Positions 52,487 through 61,557 of a stretch of DNA of 64,000 nt are shown in pieces. The number at the start of each line of letters is the position of its first letter. The stretch's first letter is position 1. The DNA comes from Brevibacillus panacihumi W25 (GTDB lineage: Bacteria; Bacillota; Bacilli; Brevibacillales; Brevibacillaceae), in NCBI RefSeq assembly GCF_000503775.1, contig NZ_KI629786.1:603501-667500 (forward strand), read 5' to 3'. The notes beneath the pieces were generated by a model that saw nothing but the letters and a program-made list of their open reading frames with translations, did not search any database and was not told where the DNA came from. Position numbers and translations under genes: made by a program.

Positions 52487-54996
52487 TGAGTCGGCCGCTC
52501 ATTTTGCAGCAGTATTACACCCGTGGGCGCCAAGGGATCTTTCGGGCCAATGAAGGCTATGATACCGTCGCCAAATCACCTGGGCTGGACAATCAATTCA
52601 TCAAAAAGACGCTCCATCCGTTCTGTGTCTATCAGGCACCCCGACAATTGCAAGAGCGATCAGAAGCGGATGTATCCCGCTATCCCAAAGCACTTGTCTG
52701 TTTTCGCGCGGAGACGGGAGAGCTGGTGCTTGGACAAAGCGTGTTTGTCGGCGCCGATTTTACCGGGCAGCGCAATACGTTCTTCAGCCACAATTACGTA
52801 ATTCCGGCAGAGCGAAGCGATGTGTTTATCCGGGAACCCGCGCGGATCTTTGGCGTCGAATCCTTTCAAAAGCAGCATGACGAAGCAAAAGGCAAGGAAT
52901 TGCCAGGTCTGGACGAGCTTCCCTACAAGCAAGGAACGACAGGGCAGGACAGACGGCAGGTCCTGCAACGGCTGGGAATCGATCAAACGGTATTCAAGCA
53001 ATTGCTGCATGCCATCATGCTCTCGCTTTCGGGGAAAAAGAAGGTTTTTATCAGTTTGCCGGGCGATATAGCCGAATCTACCGCGCAGGCCCATCAACTC
53101 TTGGAAATCCTCTATACTTGCCTGCCTTATGAGATGCGCAGGCATTTTGGGTTTCTTACATACAGCGATGAGCCGCAAAGCAAAAAGCACATCCATCTGA
53201 TGTTCGTAGAAGCGGGCAGCATCCGGCCTGGAAACGGGCAAAACGACAAGGATTTTCTCTTTGACTTTGCCAGCCAGCGTTTGCTCAATACGGAGCTGAC
53301 GGAAGGGAAGCATGAGTATCTCGATTTCGCCTGGGAGTTTTTGCAGGACTCTCGCATTCTCGCATCGTTTCATGAGTTTTGCGAGGAGGTGCTGCAGGGA
53401 GCGGACCGCCAGACCGGGTTAAGTCTCGTGACGTACTACCAATTATGCGCTCTCTATCAGATTGAAAAAGGGCGCATGTCGGTCTACGAGAACAATCGTC
53501 CGGCGATCTGGCAGGTGCTCAACCACTATCTGCGCCAAGCTCAACTCCTCAAGAAGGATCGTTTGCACGAACTCATGCGTGCCATCTATTTGTTGGAAAC
53601 CCAAGCGCTTTCCCAGCAGCATTGGCCCGAGATCGAATTGGTCAAGCAGATCGCTGACTCCTACTCTGTCGCCCGCAACGAGGTGGAGAAAGCAGAGAAG
53701 GTCCAGTATGTGATCGATGTGCTGTCCAAGGGTAAGAACCTGCTTAAGACCAGCTACGTCGCAGAGGTATATCAGCATGTGAGCGGACACCGCGATCTGT
53801 TTCACGCATTGATGCGGCAGGTGCTGGGCTACAAAGTGCTGGTCAAGCCGTTGTTCGAGGAATATCTGGTAGAGCGGCTGAAGGCAGTCGCCACGATCAC
53901 GCAGATGCTCAAGGAAATCGAATTTTGGGCAAAGAATGCCCCTCTGGCGATTCGGCATCCTTTCTTCGCCACGACTACCATACCGAAGCTGATCGGTCTG
54001 ATGATCGAGGAACGGAAAAGACTCGACGCAGCGATGCAGATCCACCATTTCTTCGATTCGTTTGCCGGTTCCCCCAGCTACGCGGAGGAGCTTTTGGACG
54101 AGGTAGACAAGACGCTGTTGAAGAAAGTTGCTCTGGATACCTTGTCTCAAAAAGACTTCGATCAGATTTTGTCGTTGCTGGAAGACAAGCCGCAAACCTT
54201 TTTTGACGGCCTTGATCTGGAAGCGCGCAACAAGCTGGACATGATGATGAACGTGGCGTCGCTGGAAGAGCTTTCGGAGATCCCGGGACCAGAGGAGTTT
54301 TTCCGCAAATGGGATCGCAATGACATCGAGAGCCAGCAAAGGCTGCTTCAAAACATGCTGGTCATCCCGCTCCGGGAAGAGAGCTTCGCAAAGGTCGCGT
54401 TGATTTTCCATGTGGCAGATGAGAGTCAGCAGGCGGCTTTCCGCTATGCGGAGATGATTGCTTACGTCGGAAAAGGCGGGGGCGACGAAGCCGTACATGC
54501 TTTTCTGCAATGGGCGATGACACAACGGATGTTTTTCTCGGGAAAACTGCTGGAGCCAGCGTTCCGCCATGCACTCAAATCGTTTTTTGCCGAAGAGAGG
54601 GGGCAGCGGTTGCGTCAGAAAGAATGGCGCAAACGTTGGTATGCAATACGCAATGCCGACTTCCGAAAGCTGTTGGACGAAGTGCGAAACGAAACGACAC
54701 ATCCACTGGTCAAGTTTTTTCGTAAAAAAAGCACAGCCGTGACGGGATTGATCGTGCTTGTGGCGGCTGGTGCGGTAAGCGGCTATCTGTATTGGCAGCC
54801 TGGGACGCAGCCTGCTAACGGCGATGCCCATGAGGGGAATGAAGCCCCAGCACGAGTCAGGGTACCGCAGCAGGTGGAGTTTGTACCTGTGTACAAGCTG
54901 ATGGTGGACCCGAAGATTGAACCAGTTTTGATGCAGCCAGCGCTGCCGGAGCAAGCCCCGGAATCGCCGACTGAACCGATCCCTCAAGACGGATAA
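52486..54996 (+). CDS. GAP1-like GTPase-associated protein with C-terminal membrane anchor
   Basis: 836 residues, GTG start behind GGGGAGGGA. The N-terminal domain (about 1-150: QQYYTRGRQGIFRANEGYDTVAKSPG, FIKKTLHPFCVYQAP, GQSVFVGADFTGQRNTFFSHNYV) fits GTPase-associated protein 1, N-terminal type 2. A helical middle part follows, then a membrane helix (about 751-770, GLIVLVAAGAVSGYLYW) and a 64-residue proline-rich tail that should lie outside. Coupled to the GTPase gene. GAP1 proteins are thought to sense or regulate the associated GTPase. The membrane anchor ties the cytosolic GTPase to the envelope. The assignment is from memory of family patterns. Confidence 0.68.
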   Translation: MSRPLILQQYYTRGRQGIFRANEGYDTVAKSPGLDNQFIKKTLHPFCVYQAPRQLQERSEADVSRYPKALVCFRAETGELVLGQSVFVGADFTGQRNTFFSHNYVIPAERSDVFIREPARIFGVESFQKQHDEAKGKELPGLDELPYKQGTTGQDRRQVLQRLGIDQTVFKQLLHAIMLSLSGKKKVFISLPGDIAESTAQAHQLLEILYTCLPYEMRRHFGFLTYSDEPQSKKHIHLMFVEAGSIRPGNGQNDKDFLFDFASQRLLNTELTEGKHEYLDFAWEFLQDSRILASFHEFCEEVLQGADRQTGLSLVTYYQLCALYQIEKGRMSVYENNRPAIWQVLNHYLRQAQLLKKDRLHELMRAIYLLETQALSQQHWPEIELVKQIADSYSVARNEVEKAEKVQYVIDVLSKGKNLLKTSYVAEVYQHVSGHRDLFHALMRQVLGYKVLVKPLFEEYLVERLKAVATITQMLKEIEFWAKNAPLAIRHPFFATTTIPKLIGLMIEERKRLDAAMQIHHFFDSFAGSPSYAEELLDEVDKTLLKKVALDTLSQKDFDQILSLLEDKPQTFFDGLDLEARNKLDMMMNVASLEELSEIPGPEEFFRKWDRNDIESQQRLLQNMLVIPLREESFAKVALIFHVADESQQAAFRYAEMIAYVGKGGGDEAVHAFLQWAMTQRMFFSGKLLEPAFRHALKSFFAEERGQRLRQKEWRKRWYAIRNADFRKLLDEVRNETTHPLVKFFRKKSTAVTGLIVLVAAGAVSGYLYWQPGTQPANGDAHEGNEAPARVRVPQQVEFVPVYKLMVDPKIEPVLMQPALPEQAPESPTEPIPQDG

Positions 54997-55012
54997 GAAT
55001 GAATGGAGAACG

Positions 55013-55042
55013 GCCACTGCCCAATGACGGCAGTGGCTGTTT
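55013..55042 (+). terminator. Terminator of the tubulin/GTPase operon
   Basis: GCCACTGCC (about 55013-55021, with GGCAGTGGC at 55029-55037), followed by TGTTTT. Confidence 0.75.
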
Positions 55043-55177
55043 TGATGATGGCCTGTTTTCTCCTGCTGAAGACGGACCAATAAACACCGCGAGCGACTGA
55101 TTTCTCCTGCCGCAAGCTTTGCTACGATAGTGAAAGTGAATGATGATAATGAATATCCAGGGGGAACGAAAAAACAA

Positions 55178-55924
55178 ATGAAAGCATTGGGATGGTTCAG
55201 CATGTTGATGGCAGGCGTCGTTCTGGCATCAGGGTGTCAATTGGATAAAGTGGAAGAGAGAAGAGAGTTGGAATTGCCCGTTTCTGGGATTGAACAGATG
55301 GAAGTGGAGTCTGGTTTCGGAGACTTGGAAATCGTAGGGGATAAAAATGCCAGCTCGATTATTGCGAAAGCTTCGATCAAACGAAGTGGAAATATGAGCG
55401 AGGAAGATATCATCTTTACGCTTCAACAAGAAGGGAACACAGCAAAGCTCATCTTGGACGAATCGAAAGGATTAGGTTATCGGGACCTCGATGTTGCTCT
55501 GACGGTTACGGTACCTGCGTCGCTAAGTCTTCTTGTCAATGATGGATCAGGCGATATTCAGATCAAGGACTTGGAAGGACCTCTGACTGTGCACGACGAT
55601 TCTGGAGATATTGAGATTACGGATGTCGCTGGGGAACTGGAAGTATATGACCAGTCAGGAGACATGCGTGTGACCAATGCGAGTAACATCAAGCTGATCG
55701 AGGATGAGTCGGGTGATATTTGGCTGAAAAACACAGCTGGAAATATAGAGATACATGATCAATCAGGCAACCTCCAAATCCGCAATCATGCCGGTGACAT
55801 CTCGATCTGGGATGAAAGCGGGGATCTCTCCATTGACGGAGTCGACGGGGATGTAACCATTGAAGAAAAGGGATCCGGAGATAAATCCGTAAAGAATATC
55901 AACGGATCATGGACCGAAAAGTAA
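55178..55924 (+). CDS. Lipoprotein with DUF4097-type beta-helix repeats
   Basis: 248 residues from ATG 55178, chosen for the signal peptide (MKALGWFSMLMAGVVLASGC, lipobox ASGC). The rest is a DUF4097-like domain in which SGD-type turns repeat about every 18-20 residues (DGSGDIQIKD, DDSGDIEITD, DQSGDMRVTN, DESGDIWLKN, DQSGNLQIRN, DESGDLSIDG), typical of a right-handed beta-helix on the outer membrane face. Function unknown; it is after the terminator of the big operon and has its own transcript. Confidence 0.8.
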   Translation: MKALGWFSMLMAGVVLASGCQLDKVEERRELELPVSGIEQMEVESGFGDLEIVGDKNASSIIAKASIKRSGNMSEEDIIFTLQQEGNTAKLILDESKGLGYRDLDVALTVTVPASLSLLVNDGSGDIQIKDLEGPLTVHDDSGDIEITDVAGELEVYDQSGDMRVTNASNIKLIEDESGDIWLKNTAGNIEIHDQSGNLQIRNHAGDISIWDESGDLSIDGVDGDVTIEEKGSGDKSVKNINGSWTEK

Positions 55925-55932
55925 TGATTGCT

Positions 55933-55968
55933 GCCGTTGCCTTCATGAGGCAGCGGCTTTTGCTTTTT
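55933..55968 (+). terminator. Terminator of the DUF4097 lipoprotein gene
   Basis: GCCGTTGCCT (55933-55942) pairs with AGGCAGCGGC (55948-55957, one G-T pair), followed by a T-rich tail. Confidence 0.7.
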
Positions 55969-56091
55969 ATCAGGAGACTGGATTGTATTTGGCGGGTTCA
56001 ATGATTATTCACAAAGAAATTTACTGGAATATGAAAAAAGACTTTAACATCTTATTCGAAAGTGCTAATATAACAACTGTAAGACCTTAAT

Positions 56092-56126
56092 TGAGAATGA
56101 ATATCGATATTACTGATAATGAATCT
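56092..56126. promoter_or_regulatory. Fur boxes before the siderophore operon
   Basis: TGAGAATGAATATCGATATT and TGATAATGAATCTC are overlapping partial matches to the Fur consensus GATAATGATAATCATTATC, about 50-85 bases before the first permease gene. Iron repression of the operon is expected. Confidence 0.6.
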
Positions 56127-56177
56127 CTTTATTAATGATGAGCATATCAAAATACCGTGGAATTTCGGGGAAGAACG

Positions 56178-57131
56178 ATGAAGCTAAGATACCTGCTTGT
56201 AACGCTTATCCTATTATCCTTTGTCTCCCTGTTTATCGGGGTCAAGGACATATCGCCGCTGGATTTGTTTGACTTGACAGAAGAGTCCACGCAAATCTTG
56301 TGGATCAGCCGCATTCCGCGGTTAGTCAGCATTATCATTGCCGGCATCAGCATGAGTATTGCAGGTCTGATCATGCAGCAGCTTACGCGCAACAAGTTCG
56401 TCTCTCCGACGACTGCGGGGACAGAGGACTCGGCGCGTTTCGGGATTCTGGTCGCCATGATGCTGTTCACGGACGCTCCGCCGCTGCTTCGTTTGCTTGT
56501 CGCTTTCGTTTTTGCGCTGTTGGGAACGTATATCTTCATGAAGATCCTGGATCGCGTAAAGTTCAAGGACACCATTTTCATTCCCTTGGTTGGGTTGATG
56601 TTTGGAAATATCGTAGGTTCGATTACGACGTTTTTTGCCTACAAGTACGATCTGCTCCAGAATATCGGTTCCTGGCTGCACGGAGATTTCTCCTCGATCT
56701 TGAAAGGCAACTACGAAATCCTGTACATTAGCATCCCGCTCGTCATCATTGCCTATCTGTTTGCCAACAGGTTCACGATTGCCGGCATGGGTGAAGAGTT
56801 TTCCATCAATCTGGGGCTTAATTACAAGCAGGTTGTCAATATCGGATTGACGATTGTAGCAATGGTCACCTCTGTAGTGATTCTCACGGTAGGCACGATT
56901 CCGTTTCTCGGCTTGATCATCCCGAACATCGTCACACTCTACCTGGGAGACAACCTGAAAAAGAGCCTTGTGCATACCGCTTTGCTCGGAGCCGTCTTTG
57001 TCCTGTTTTGTGACATTTTGGGCCGCCTGATCATTTTTCCATACGAGATCTCGATTGGCTTGATGGTAGGCGTCATCGGCAGCGGAATTTTTATTTTCCT
57101 ACTTATGAGAAGAAGGGCTTATGAACAATGA
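56178..57131 (+). CDS. yclN: Siderophore ABC permease (YclN-like)
   Basis: 317 residues, about nine or ten membrane segments, FecCD family (SRIPRLVSIIIAGISMSIAGLIMQQLTRNKFVSPTTAG; GTIPFLGLIIPNIVTLYLGDNLKKSL). The gene order matches the Bacillus yclNOPQ catecholate (petrobactin) uptake operon. ATG 56178 behind GGGGAAG is used instead of 56157. It overlaps the second permease gene by four bases. Confidence 0.85.
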   Translation: MKLRYLLVTLILLSFVSLFIGVKDISPLDLFDLTEESTQILWISRIPRLVSIIIAGISMSIAGLIMQQLTRNKFVSPTTAGTEDSARFGILVAMMLFTDAPPLLRLLVAFVFALLGTYIFMKILDRVKFKDTIFIPLVGLMFGNIVGSITTFFAYKYDLLQNIGSWLHGDFSSILKGNYEILYISIPLVIIAYLFANRFTIAGMGEEFSINLGLNYKQVVNIGLTIVAMVTSVVILTVGTIPFLGLIIPNIVTLYLGDNLKKSLVHTALLGAVFVLFCDILGRLIIFPYEISIGLMVGVIGSGIFIFLLMRRRAYEQ

Positions 57132-58078
57132 AAGCAATGAAAACGAAAATCGGAGTTCTCGCACTCGTTGCCATTGCCCTGATCGCCATCTTTATGCTGA
57201 TCGATGCTGGCGGCAACTGGGATTATGTCCTGCCTAGACGATTTAAGAAGATCCTGGCGATCATTCTTACCGGAAGCGTCATCGCGATCTCTACCGTTAT
57301 CTTTCAAACCATTACCAACAACCGAATTTTGACACCGAGCATTATTGGACTGGACTCGCTCTACATGTTTATCCAGACCTTCGTAATCTTTTTCCTGGGC
57401 TCGGCGAGCAAGACGGCGATGGATAAAAACCTCAACTTCGTTCTCTCGGTGGGGCTGATGATCCTCTTCGCAGCACTCCTCTACAAGGTGCTGTTCAAGC
57501 GAGAGGGAAGGAACATCTACTTCCTGCTATTGATCGGGCTCATCTTCGGCACGTTGTTCAACAGTCTCGCGTCATTCTTGCAGGTGCTGATCGATCCCAA
57601 TGAATTTATGATCTTGCAGGACAGAATGTTTGCCAGCTTCAACAATGTGAACACCGATCTGCTGGTTATCAGTTGTGTGTTAGTCCTCGGAATTATCTTG
57701 TACCTCAGGCCATTCCTGAAGTATTTGGATGTATTGTCACTGGGGCGGGATGACGCGATCAACCTGGGAGTCGACTACGATTACGTTGTGAAGCGCCTCT
57801 TGATTGTCATCGCGATTCTCGTATCGATTGCCACTGCGCTGGTAGGGCCGATCACCTTCCTGGGTTTGCTCGTCGCCAACGTCGCCTACCAGTTCATGAA
57901 GACCTACAAGCATTCCTACTTGCTTTTCGGCGCTTCGTTGATCAGCATCATCGCATTGGTCGGCGGTCTCTTGATTGTCGAGAGAGTCTTTACGTTCTCG
58001 ACAACCATCAGCGTCATTGTCAACTTCATCGGCGGGGTTTACTTCATTTATCTTCTGTTAAAGGAGAATAAGGCATGA
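57128..58078 (+). CDS. yclO: Siderophore ABC permease (YclO-like)
   Basis: 316 residues, FecCD family (LPRRFKKILAIILTGSVIAISTVIFQTITNNRILTPSIIGLDSLY; GPITFLGLLVANVAYQFM). Partner of the first permease, forming a heterodimeric channel. Overlaps both neighbours by four bases, indicating tight coupling. Confidence 0.86.
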   Translation: MKAMKTKIGVLALVAIALIAIFMLIDAGGNWDYVLPRRFKKILAIILTGSVIAISTVIFQTITNNRILTPSIIGLDSLYMFIQTFVIFFLGSASKTAMDKNLNFVLSVGLMILFAALLYKVLFKREGRNIYFLLLIGLIFGTLFNSLASFLQVLIDPNEFMILQDRMFASFNNVNTDLLVISCVLVLGIILYLRPFLKYLDVLSLGRDDAINLGVDYDYVVKRLLIVIAILVSIATALVGPITFLGLLVANVAYQFMKTYKHSYLLFGASLISIIALVGGLLIVERVFTFSTTISVIVNFIGGVYFIYLLLKENKA

Positions 58079-58833
58079 TAGAAGTAAGAAATGTCTCAAA
58101 ACGCTACAGCAACAAATACGTCGTGGAAGATGTTTCCCTGAAGATTGCGAAGGGAAAAATCACGTCCTTCATCGGGCCGAATGGCGCGGGGAAAAGTACC
58201 CTGCTGTCCATGATCAGCCGACTGTTGACGAAGGATCAGGGTGAGATTTTGTTGGAGGGCCAGGAGATCAGCAAGACCAAGAGTCAGGAGCTGGCGAAAA
58301 AGATCTCCATTCTGAAACAATCGAATCACATTTCGATCCGTTTGACGATTCGGGAGCTGGTCAGCTTTGGGCGTTTCCCTTACTCGCAAGGAAACCTCAC
58401 CAAAGAGGATTGGAAGCATGTCGATGAGGCCATTCGCTACATGGAACTGGAGGACATCCAGCACAAGTTCCTGGACCAATTGAGTGGCGGACAAAAACAA
58501 CGTGCCTACATCGCGATGGTCATCGCTCAAAACACAGAGTACATACTCTTGGATGAGCCGTTGAACAACCTGGATATGAAACACTCGGTCCAGATCATGA
58601 AAGTGCTGCGCCGGCTGGTAGATGAGCTGGGCAAGACTGTCGTCATCGTCATCCATGATATCAACTTTGCTTCTTGCTACTCCGACTATATCGTCGCATT
58701 GAAAGACGGCAAGGTGATCGAGGAAGGTTCGACAGACAAGATTATCAACTCGCAGATTTTGAAGGATGTCTACGATATGGACATCCAGATTGAGGACATC
58801 GACGAGAACCGCATTTGCGTCTATTATGCTTAG
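58075..58833 (+). CDS. yclP: Siderophore ABC ATPase (YclP-like)
   Basis: 252 residues. Walker A GPNGAGKST, signature LSGGQKQRAYIAMVIAQ, Walker B YILLDEPL, H-loop VIHDINFA. Drives iron-siderophore import through the two permeases. Confidence 0.88.
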   Translation: MIEVRNVSKRYSNKYVVEDVSLKIAKGKITSFIGPNGAGKSTLLSMISRLLTKDQGEILLEGQEISKTKSQELAKKISILKQSNHISIRLTIRELVSFGRFPYSQGNLTKEDWKHVDEAIRYMELEDIQHKFLDQLSGGQKQRAYIAMVIAQNTEYILLDEPLNNLDMKHSVQIMKVLRRLVDELGKTVVIVIHDINFASCYSDYIVALKDGKVIEEGSTDKIINSQILKDVYDMDIQIEDIDENRICVYYA

Positions 58834-58917
58834 TTAAAATTATTTTGTTGGCGTACAATTTTCGGCGTCAGCAATAATTTTAAATAAAAATTTCATAAAT
58901 CCCTAGAGGTGATAGAA

Positions 58918-59910
58918 GTGAAGAAAAAAATGACCATGCTGTTGATGACGGGATTGCTGGCTGTGTTTGCAGCTGCATGCGGTTCCGCCAATACAGCGAC
59001 AAATCCAGCGCCAGCAGCCAACGCCAACGCAGAAGCTCCGCAAACCAACGCAGCAGCTCCAGCAGCGGAGGAACTGACCATCAAGCATAAACTGGGTGAA
59101 GCGAAGATTAAGAAGAACCCGCAAAACATCGTGGTCTTTGACTTTGGGGTCTTGGATTCCCTCGACCGACTGGGTATTGAGGTAACAGGCGTACCGCAAG
59201 CCAATATTCCTCCGTATCTGAAAAAATACGAGGATGCCAAATACAAAAATGCAGGTGGCTTGAAAGAGCCTGATTTTGAAAAAATCAATGCCATGAAGCC
59301 AGATGTCATTCTGATCTCCGGAAGACAGCAAGAGGCTTACGAAGAACTGAACAAAATCGCCCCAACCATCTTCTTGGGTGTCGATACGACCAAATACATG
59401 GAATCCTTTACCGAAAACATGAAGACACTCGGAACCATCTTCGGCAAAGAAGCTGAAGTGGATGCCGAACTGGCGAAAATCGATGACAGCATCAAGCAGC
59501 TGAAAGAGAAAACAGCAGCAGCCCAAGATAAAAAAGCATTGATTATCCTGACGAACGAAGGCAAAATCAGCGCCTACGGCCCAAGCTCCCGCTTCGGCAT
59601 TCTGCATGACGTGTTTGGCTTTGCCCCTGCTGATGACAAGATCGAAGTATCCACGCATGGACAAAGCGTATCCTATGAGTATGTAGCAGAGAAAAACCCT
59701 GACTATCTGTTTGTCATCGATCGCAGTGTTGTCAATGCTGCGGATACGACCGGCAAGCAACTGGTTGAAAACGAACTGGTAAAAGGCACGAAAGCGTTTA
59801 AAGACGGAAATGTGATCTATCTGGATCCAAACTACTGGTACCTGTCCGGCGGCGGTCTGGAATCCACCTCTCAAATGGCAGACGAAGTGCTGAAAAACGT
59901 AAAATGGTAG
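58918..59910 (+). CDS. yclQ: Siderophore-binding lipoprotein (YclQ-like)
   Basis: 330 residues from GTG 58918 behind AGAGGTGAT. Lipoprotein signal peptide with lipobox AAAC, an Ala/Asn-rich linker, then a periplasmic-binding-protein class III domain (LGEAKIKKNPQNIVVFDFGVLDSLDRLGIEVTGVPQ; YEYVAEKNPDYLFVIDRS). In Bacillus subtilis the equivalent binds petrobactin and its precursors. The gap of 84 bases after the ATPase gene has no terminator. Confidence 0.87.
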   Translation: MKKKMTMLLMTGLLAVFAAACGSANTATNPAPAANANAEAPQTNAAAPAAEELTIKHKLGEAKIKKNPQNIVVFDFGVLDSLDRLGIEVTGVPQANIPPYLKKYEDAKYKNAGGLKEPDFEKINAMKPDVILISGRQQEAYEELNKIAPTIFLGVDTTKYMESFTENMKTLGTIFGKEAEVDAELAKIDDSIKQLKEKTAAAQDKKALIILTNEGKISAYGPSSRFGILHDVFGFAPADDKIEVSTHGQSVSYEYVAEKNPDYLFVIDRSVVNAADTTGKQLVENELVKGTKAFKDGNVIYLDPNYWYLSGGGLESTSQMADEVLKNVKW

Positions 59911-59933
59911 GCTGATGGAAGCCTTATGATTGG

Positions 59934-59973
59934 GATGTCCCCTCTCGTAGTGAAAACTGCGACAGGGGACATC
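59934..59973. terminator. Bidirectional terminator between yclQ and the ydcF-like gene
   Basis: GATGTCCCCT (59934-59943) pairs with AGGGGACATC (59964-59973). The convergent ydcF-type gene stops inside the stem. Confidence 0.7.
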
Positions 59974-60550
59974 ATTGTTTTAGCAGGTATTGATAATAAG
60001 CAAAGAATTCTCTGAATAGCGAATAGAGATCCCGCCATTCCAAATACTCTGCATGCGCCGAATAGACAGGATCAAATCCAGCTTGGGCAAAGGCGAGTTT
60101 CGTTCTGCTGATATGATAAAACTGCGTAATCACCATGACCGACTCGAGCCCGCGATCGCCCAGGATTTTCCGGCTATTCAGCGCGGTCATTCTTGTGTTT
60201 ACACCCCTATTGTCCGTGATGATCCTGTCGCTTGGTATGCCTTTGTGCACCAGGAATCCCTTCATCACCTCTGCTTCATCAAAGCCTTCCATACCGATTC
60301 CGCCACTGACCAGAATGTAGGGAAAATACCCTTCTTGATAAAGCTGTGCAGCCTTTTCCAAACGGTATCGCAATCTCTCCGACGGCGTCCCGTCCAACTC
60401 CACCTTATTGCCCAATACGACGCCTACATCGACCTTTTGGAGGTCATCTTGAAACCCGTCCAAGCTCACGAGCAGGACGTGAATGACAAACCAGGCAAGC
60501 AACAGGCAGAGGACTTGAACGGTTCTTTTTTGAAACAGGAATTTGAGCAT
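59972..60550 (-). CDS. YdcF/SanA-family membrane protein (DUF218)
   Basis: 192 residues. N-terminal membrane helix (about 10-30) and a DUF218 domain (VDVGVVLGNKVELDGTPSERLRYRLEKAAQLY, LVSGGIGMEGFDEAEVMKGFLV, DNRGVNTRMTALNS). The family includes envelope proteins SanA, ElyC and YdcF, involved in wall precursor or barrier function; the reaction is unknown. Confidence 0.82.
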   Translation of the reverse strand: MLKFLFQKRTVQVLCLLLAWFVIHVLLVSLDGFQDDLQKVDVGVVLGNKVELDGTPSERLRYRLEKAAQLYQEGYFPYILVSGGIGMEGFDEAEVMKGFLVHKGIPSDRIITDNRGVNTRMTALNSRKILGDRGLESVMVITQFYHISRTKLAFAQAGFDPVYSAHAEYLEWRDLYSLFREFFAYYQYLLKQ

Positions 60551-60601
60551 GTTATACCCTTTTTACCCTTTTTACGTAATAGTTGGTATTTTCATTGTAT
60601 C

Positions 60602-60647
60602 AAAAAAAGCTGTCCCCCGGCCATTTGCATGACCTGCTGGGACAGCT
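60602..60647 (-). terminator. Terminator of the YxcD operon
   Basis: On the minus strand AGCTGTCCC (60647-60639) pairs with GGGACAGCT (60616-60608), followed by seven T. Confidence 0.75.
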
Positions 60648-60666
60648 CCTAGGATGGAATCAATCG

Positions 60667-60966
60667 TTAGCTTCGATAAGTGACGTGCGCCATGATGCCC
60701 TCTTCTTCATCCAGAACCAGCTCGATGCCGGCCGTATAAGGGTTGAGCTGCATCTGAGTCTCCAGGTAGTAGCGAATCGCTTCAATCAGGTTGACCTCGA
60801 TGAAAACCTGCTTTCTGCCCAAGGAGTACACCTCTGCGGAAAAGCCGTATTCCTCATCCCACATCAGCTCGACCTCGACGTCCTGAGGTTGAATCTGTTT
60901 TTTACTCGCCACATGAATGCAAATGGCGTTGATCAGATGTTCTTCAGCGAAGGTTATCTTTTCCAT
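60667..60966 (-). CDS. YxcD-like DUF2653 protein
   Basis: 99 residues, the length of Bacillus YxcD. The sequence MEKITFAEEHLINAICIHVA…PQDVEVELMWDEEYGFSAEV is characteristic of DUF2653. Cytosolic, function unknown. It overlaps the upstream membrane-protein gene by 13 bases. Confidence 0.8.
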   Translation of the reverse strand: MEKITFAEEHLINAICIHVASKKQIQPQDVEVELMWDEEYGFSAEVYSLGRKQVFIEVNLIEAIRYYLETQMQLNPYTAGIELVLDEEEGIMAHVTYRS

Positions 60967-61409
60967 GTGTTTGGTTCCTGTTTCTGTGTGCGTTGTGTTT
61001 TGAAATATACAATGATTTTACGGATCAGCACGACGATCGCCACGACCGCCAGCAAGTTGATCATGAGGCCAAGGATTTCACCCAAAGCGCCCATGCTGCC
61101 GAACAAGCCGCCAAACAGCATGCCAGCCAAACCGCCCAGCATGAGACCTTTCATAAAGCCGCCGCCCATGAAACCGCCAGCCTTGTTTGTTGTCGCAGCT
61201 GCAGGAGCGTTGGATGGCGTAGATGTCTTATTGGTTGGAGAGTTCACACCGGAATTTGTCGTGCCAGGCGTTTGTGTATTCGTTGGTGTTGTATTCGAGA
61301 ATGATTTTTTGCCCGACTTGTATCCTTTTGCATCGGCGTGATCGTATTGGAAGCCGGCGGGAGCAAGTACAAGCATAAACGCAACCAGTATCATGATGAG
61401 TTTTTTCAT
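60954..61409 (-). CDS. Small secreted/membrane protein with Gly-rich helix
   Basis: 151 residues. Signal peptide (1-27, ending HADA), a Thr/Asn/Pro-rich linker, a glycine-rich hydrophobic segment (GGFMGGGFMKGLMLGGLAGMLFGG region, about 80-105) and a membrane helix (about 112-135) with a basic tail. It resembles small proteins encoded beside YxcD in Bacillales, some annotated Tim44-like. Function unknown. Confidence 0.7.
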   Translation of the reverse strand: MKKLIMILVAFMLVLAPAGFQYDHADAKGYKSGKKSFSNTTPTNTQTPGTTNSGVNSPTNKTSTPSNAPAAATTNKAGGFMGGGFMKGLMLGGLAGMLFGGLFGSMGALGEILGLMINLLAVVAIVVLIRKIIVYFKTQRTQKQEPNTWKR

Positions 61410-61508
61410 CTATCAGGTAGCCCCTCTCTGTATGTCTAGCTTACTTATAAGTCTACACGAATATGATAGGTGGTGACAATGAAACATTTCGTGAAAATTT
61501 TGCCGTAG

Positions 61509-61540
61509 CAAAAAACCTCCAACGCAAGGTTAGAGGTTTT
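61509..61540 (-). terminator. Terminator of the met ABC operon
   Basis: On the minus strand AAAACCTC pairs with GAGGTT, followed by TTTT, just after the metP stop. Confidence 0.6.
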
Positions 61541-61557
61541 CGCTTGGGATGAGGATA

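Noticed and set aside
38663..54996. Tellurite-resistance (Ter) type locus because of its vWA genes
   Set aside because: No TerD, TerC or ATP-grasp genes are present; tubulin-like and GAP1-like proteins point elsewhere.
55540..55880. Tandem DNA repeat in the DUF4097 lipoprotein gene
   Set aside because: The SGD repeats are seen at protein level; the DNA units have diverged and are explained by the beta-helix fold.
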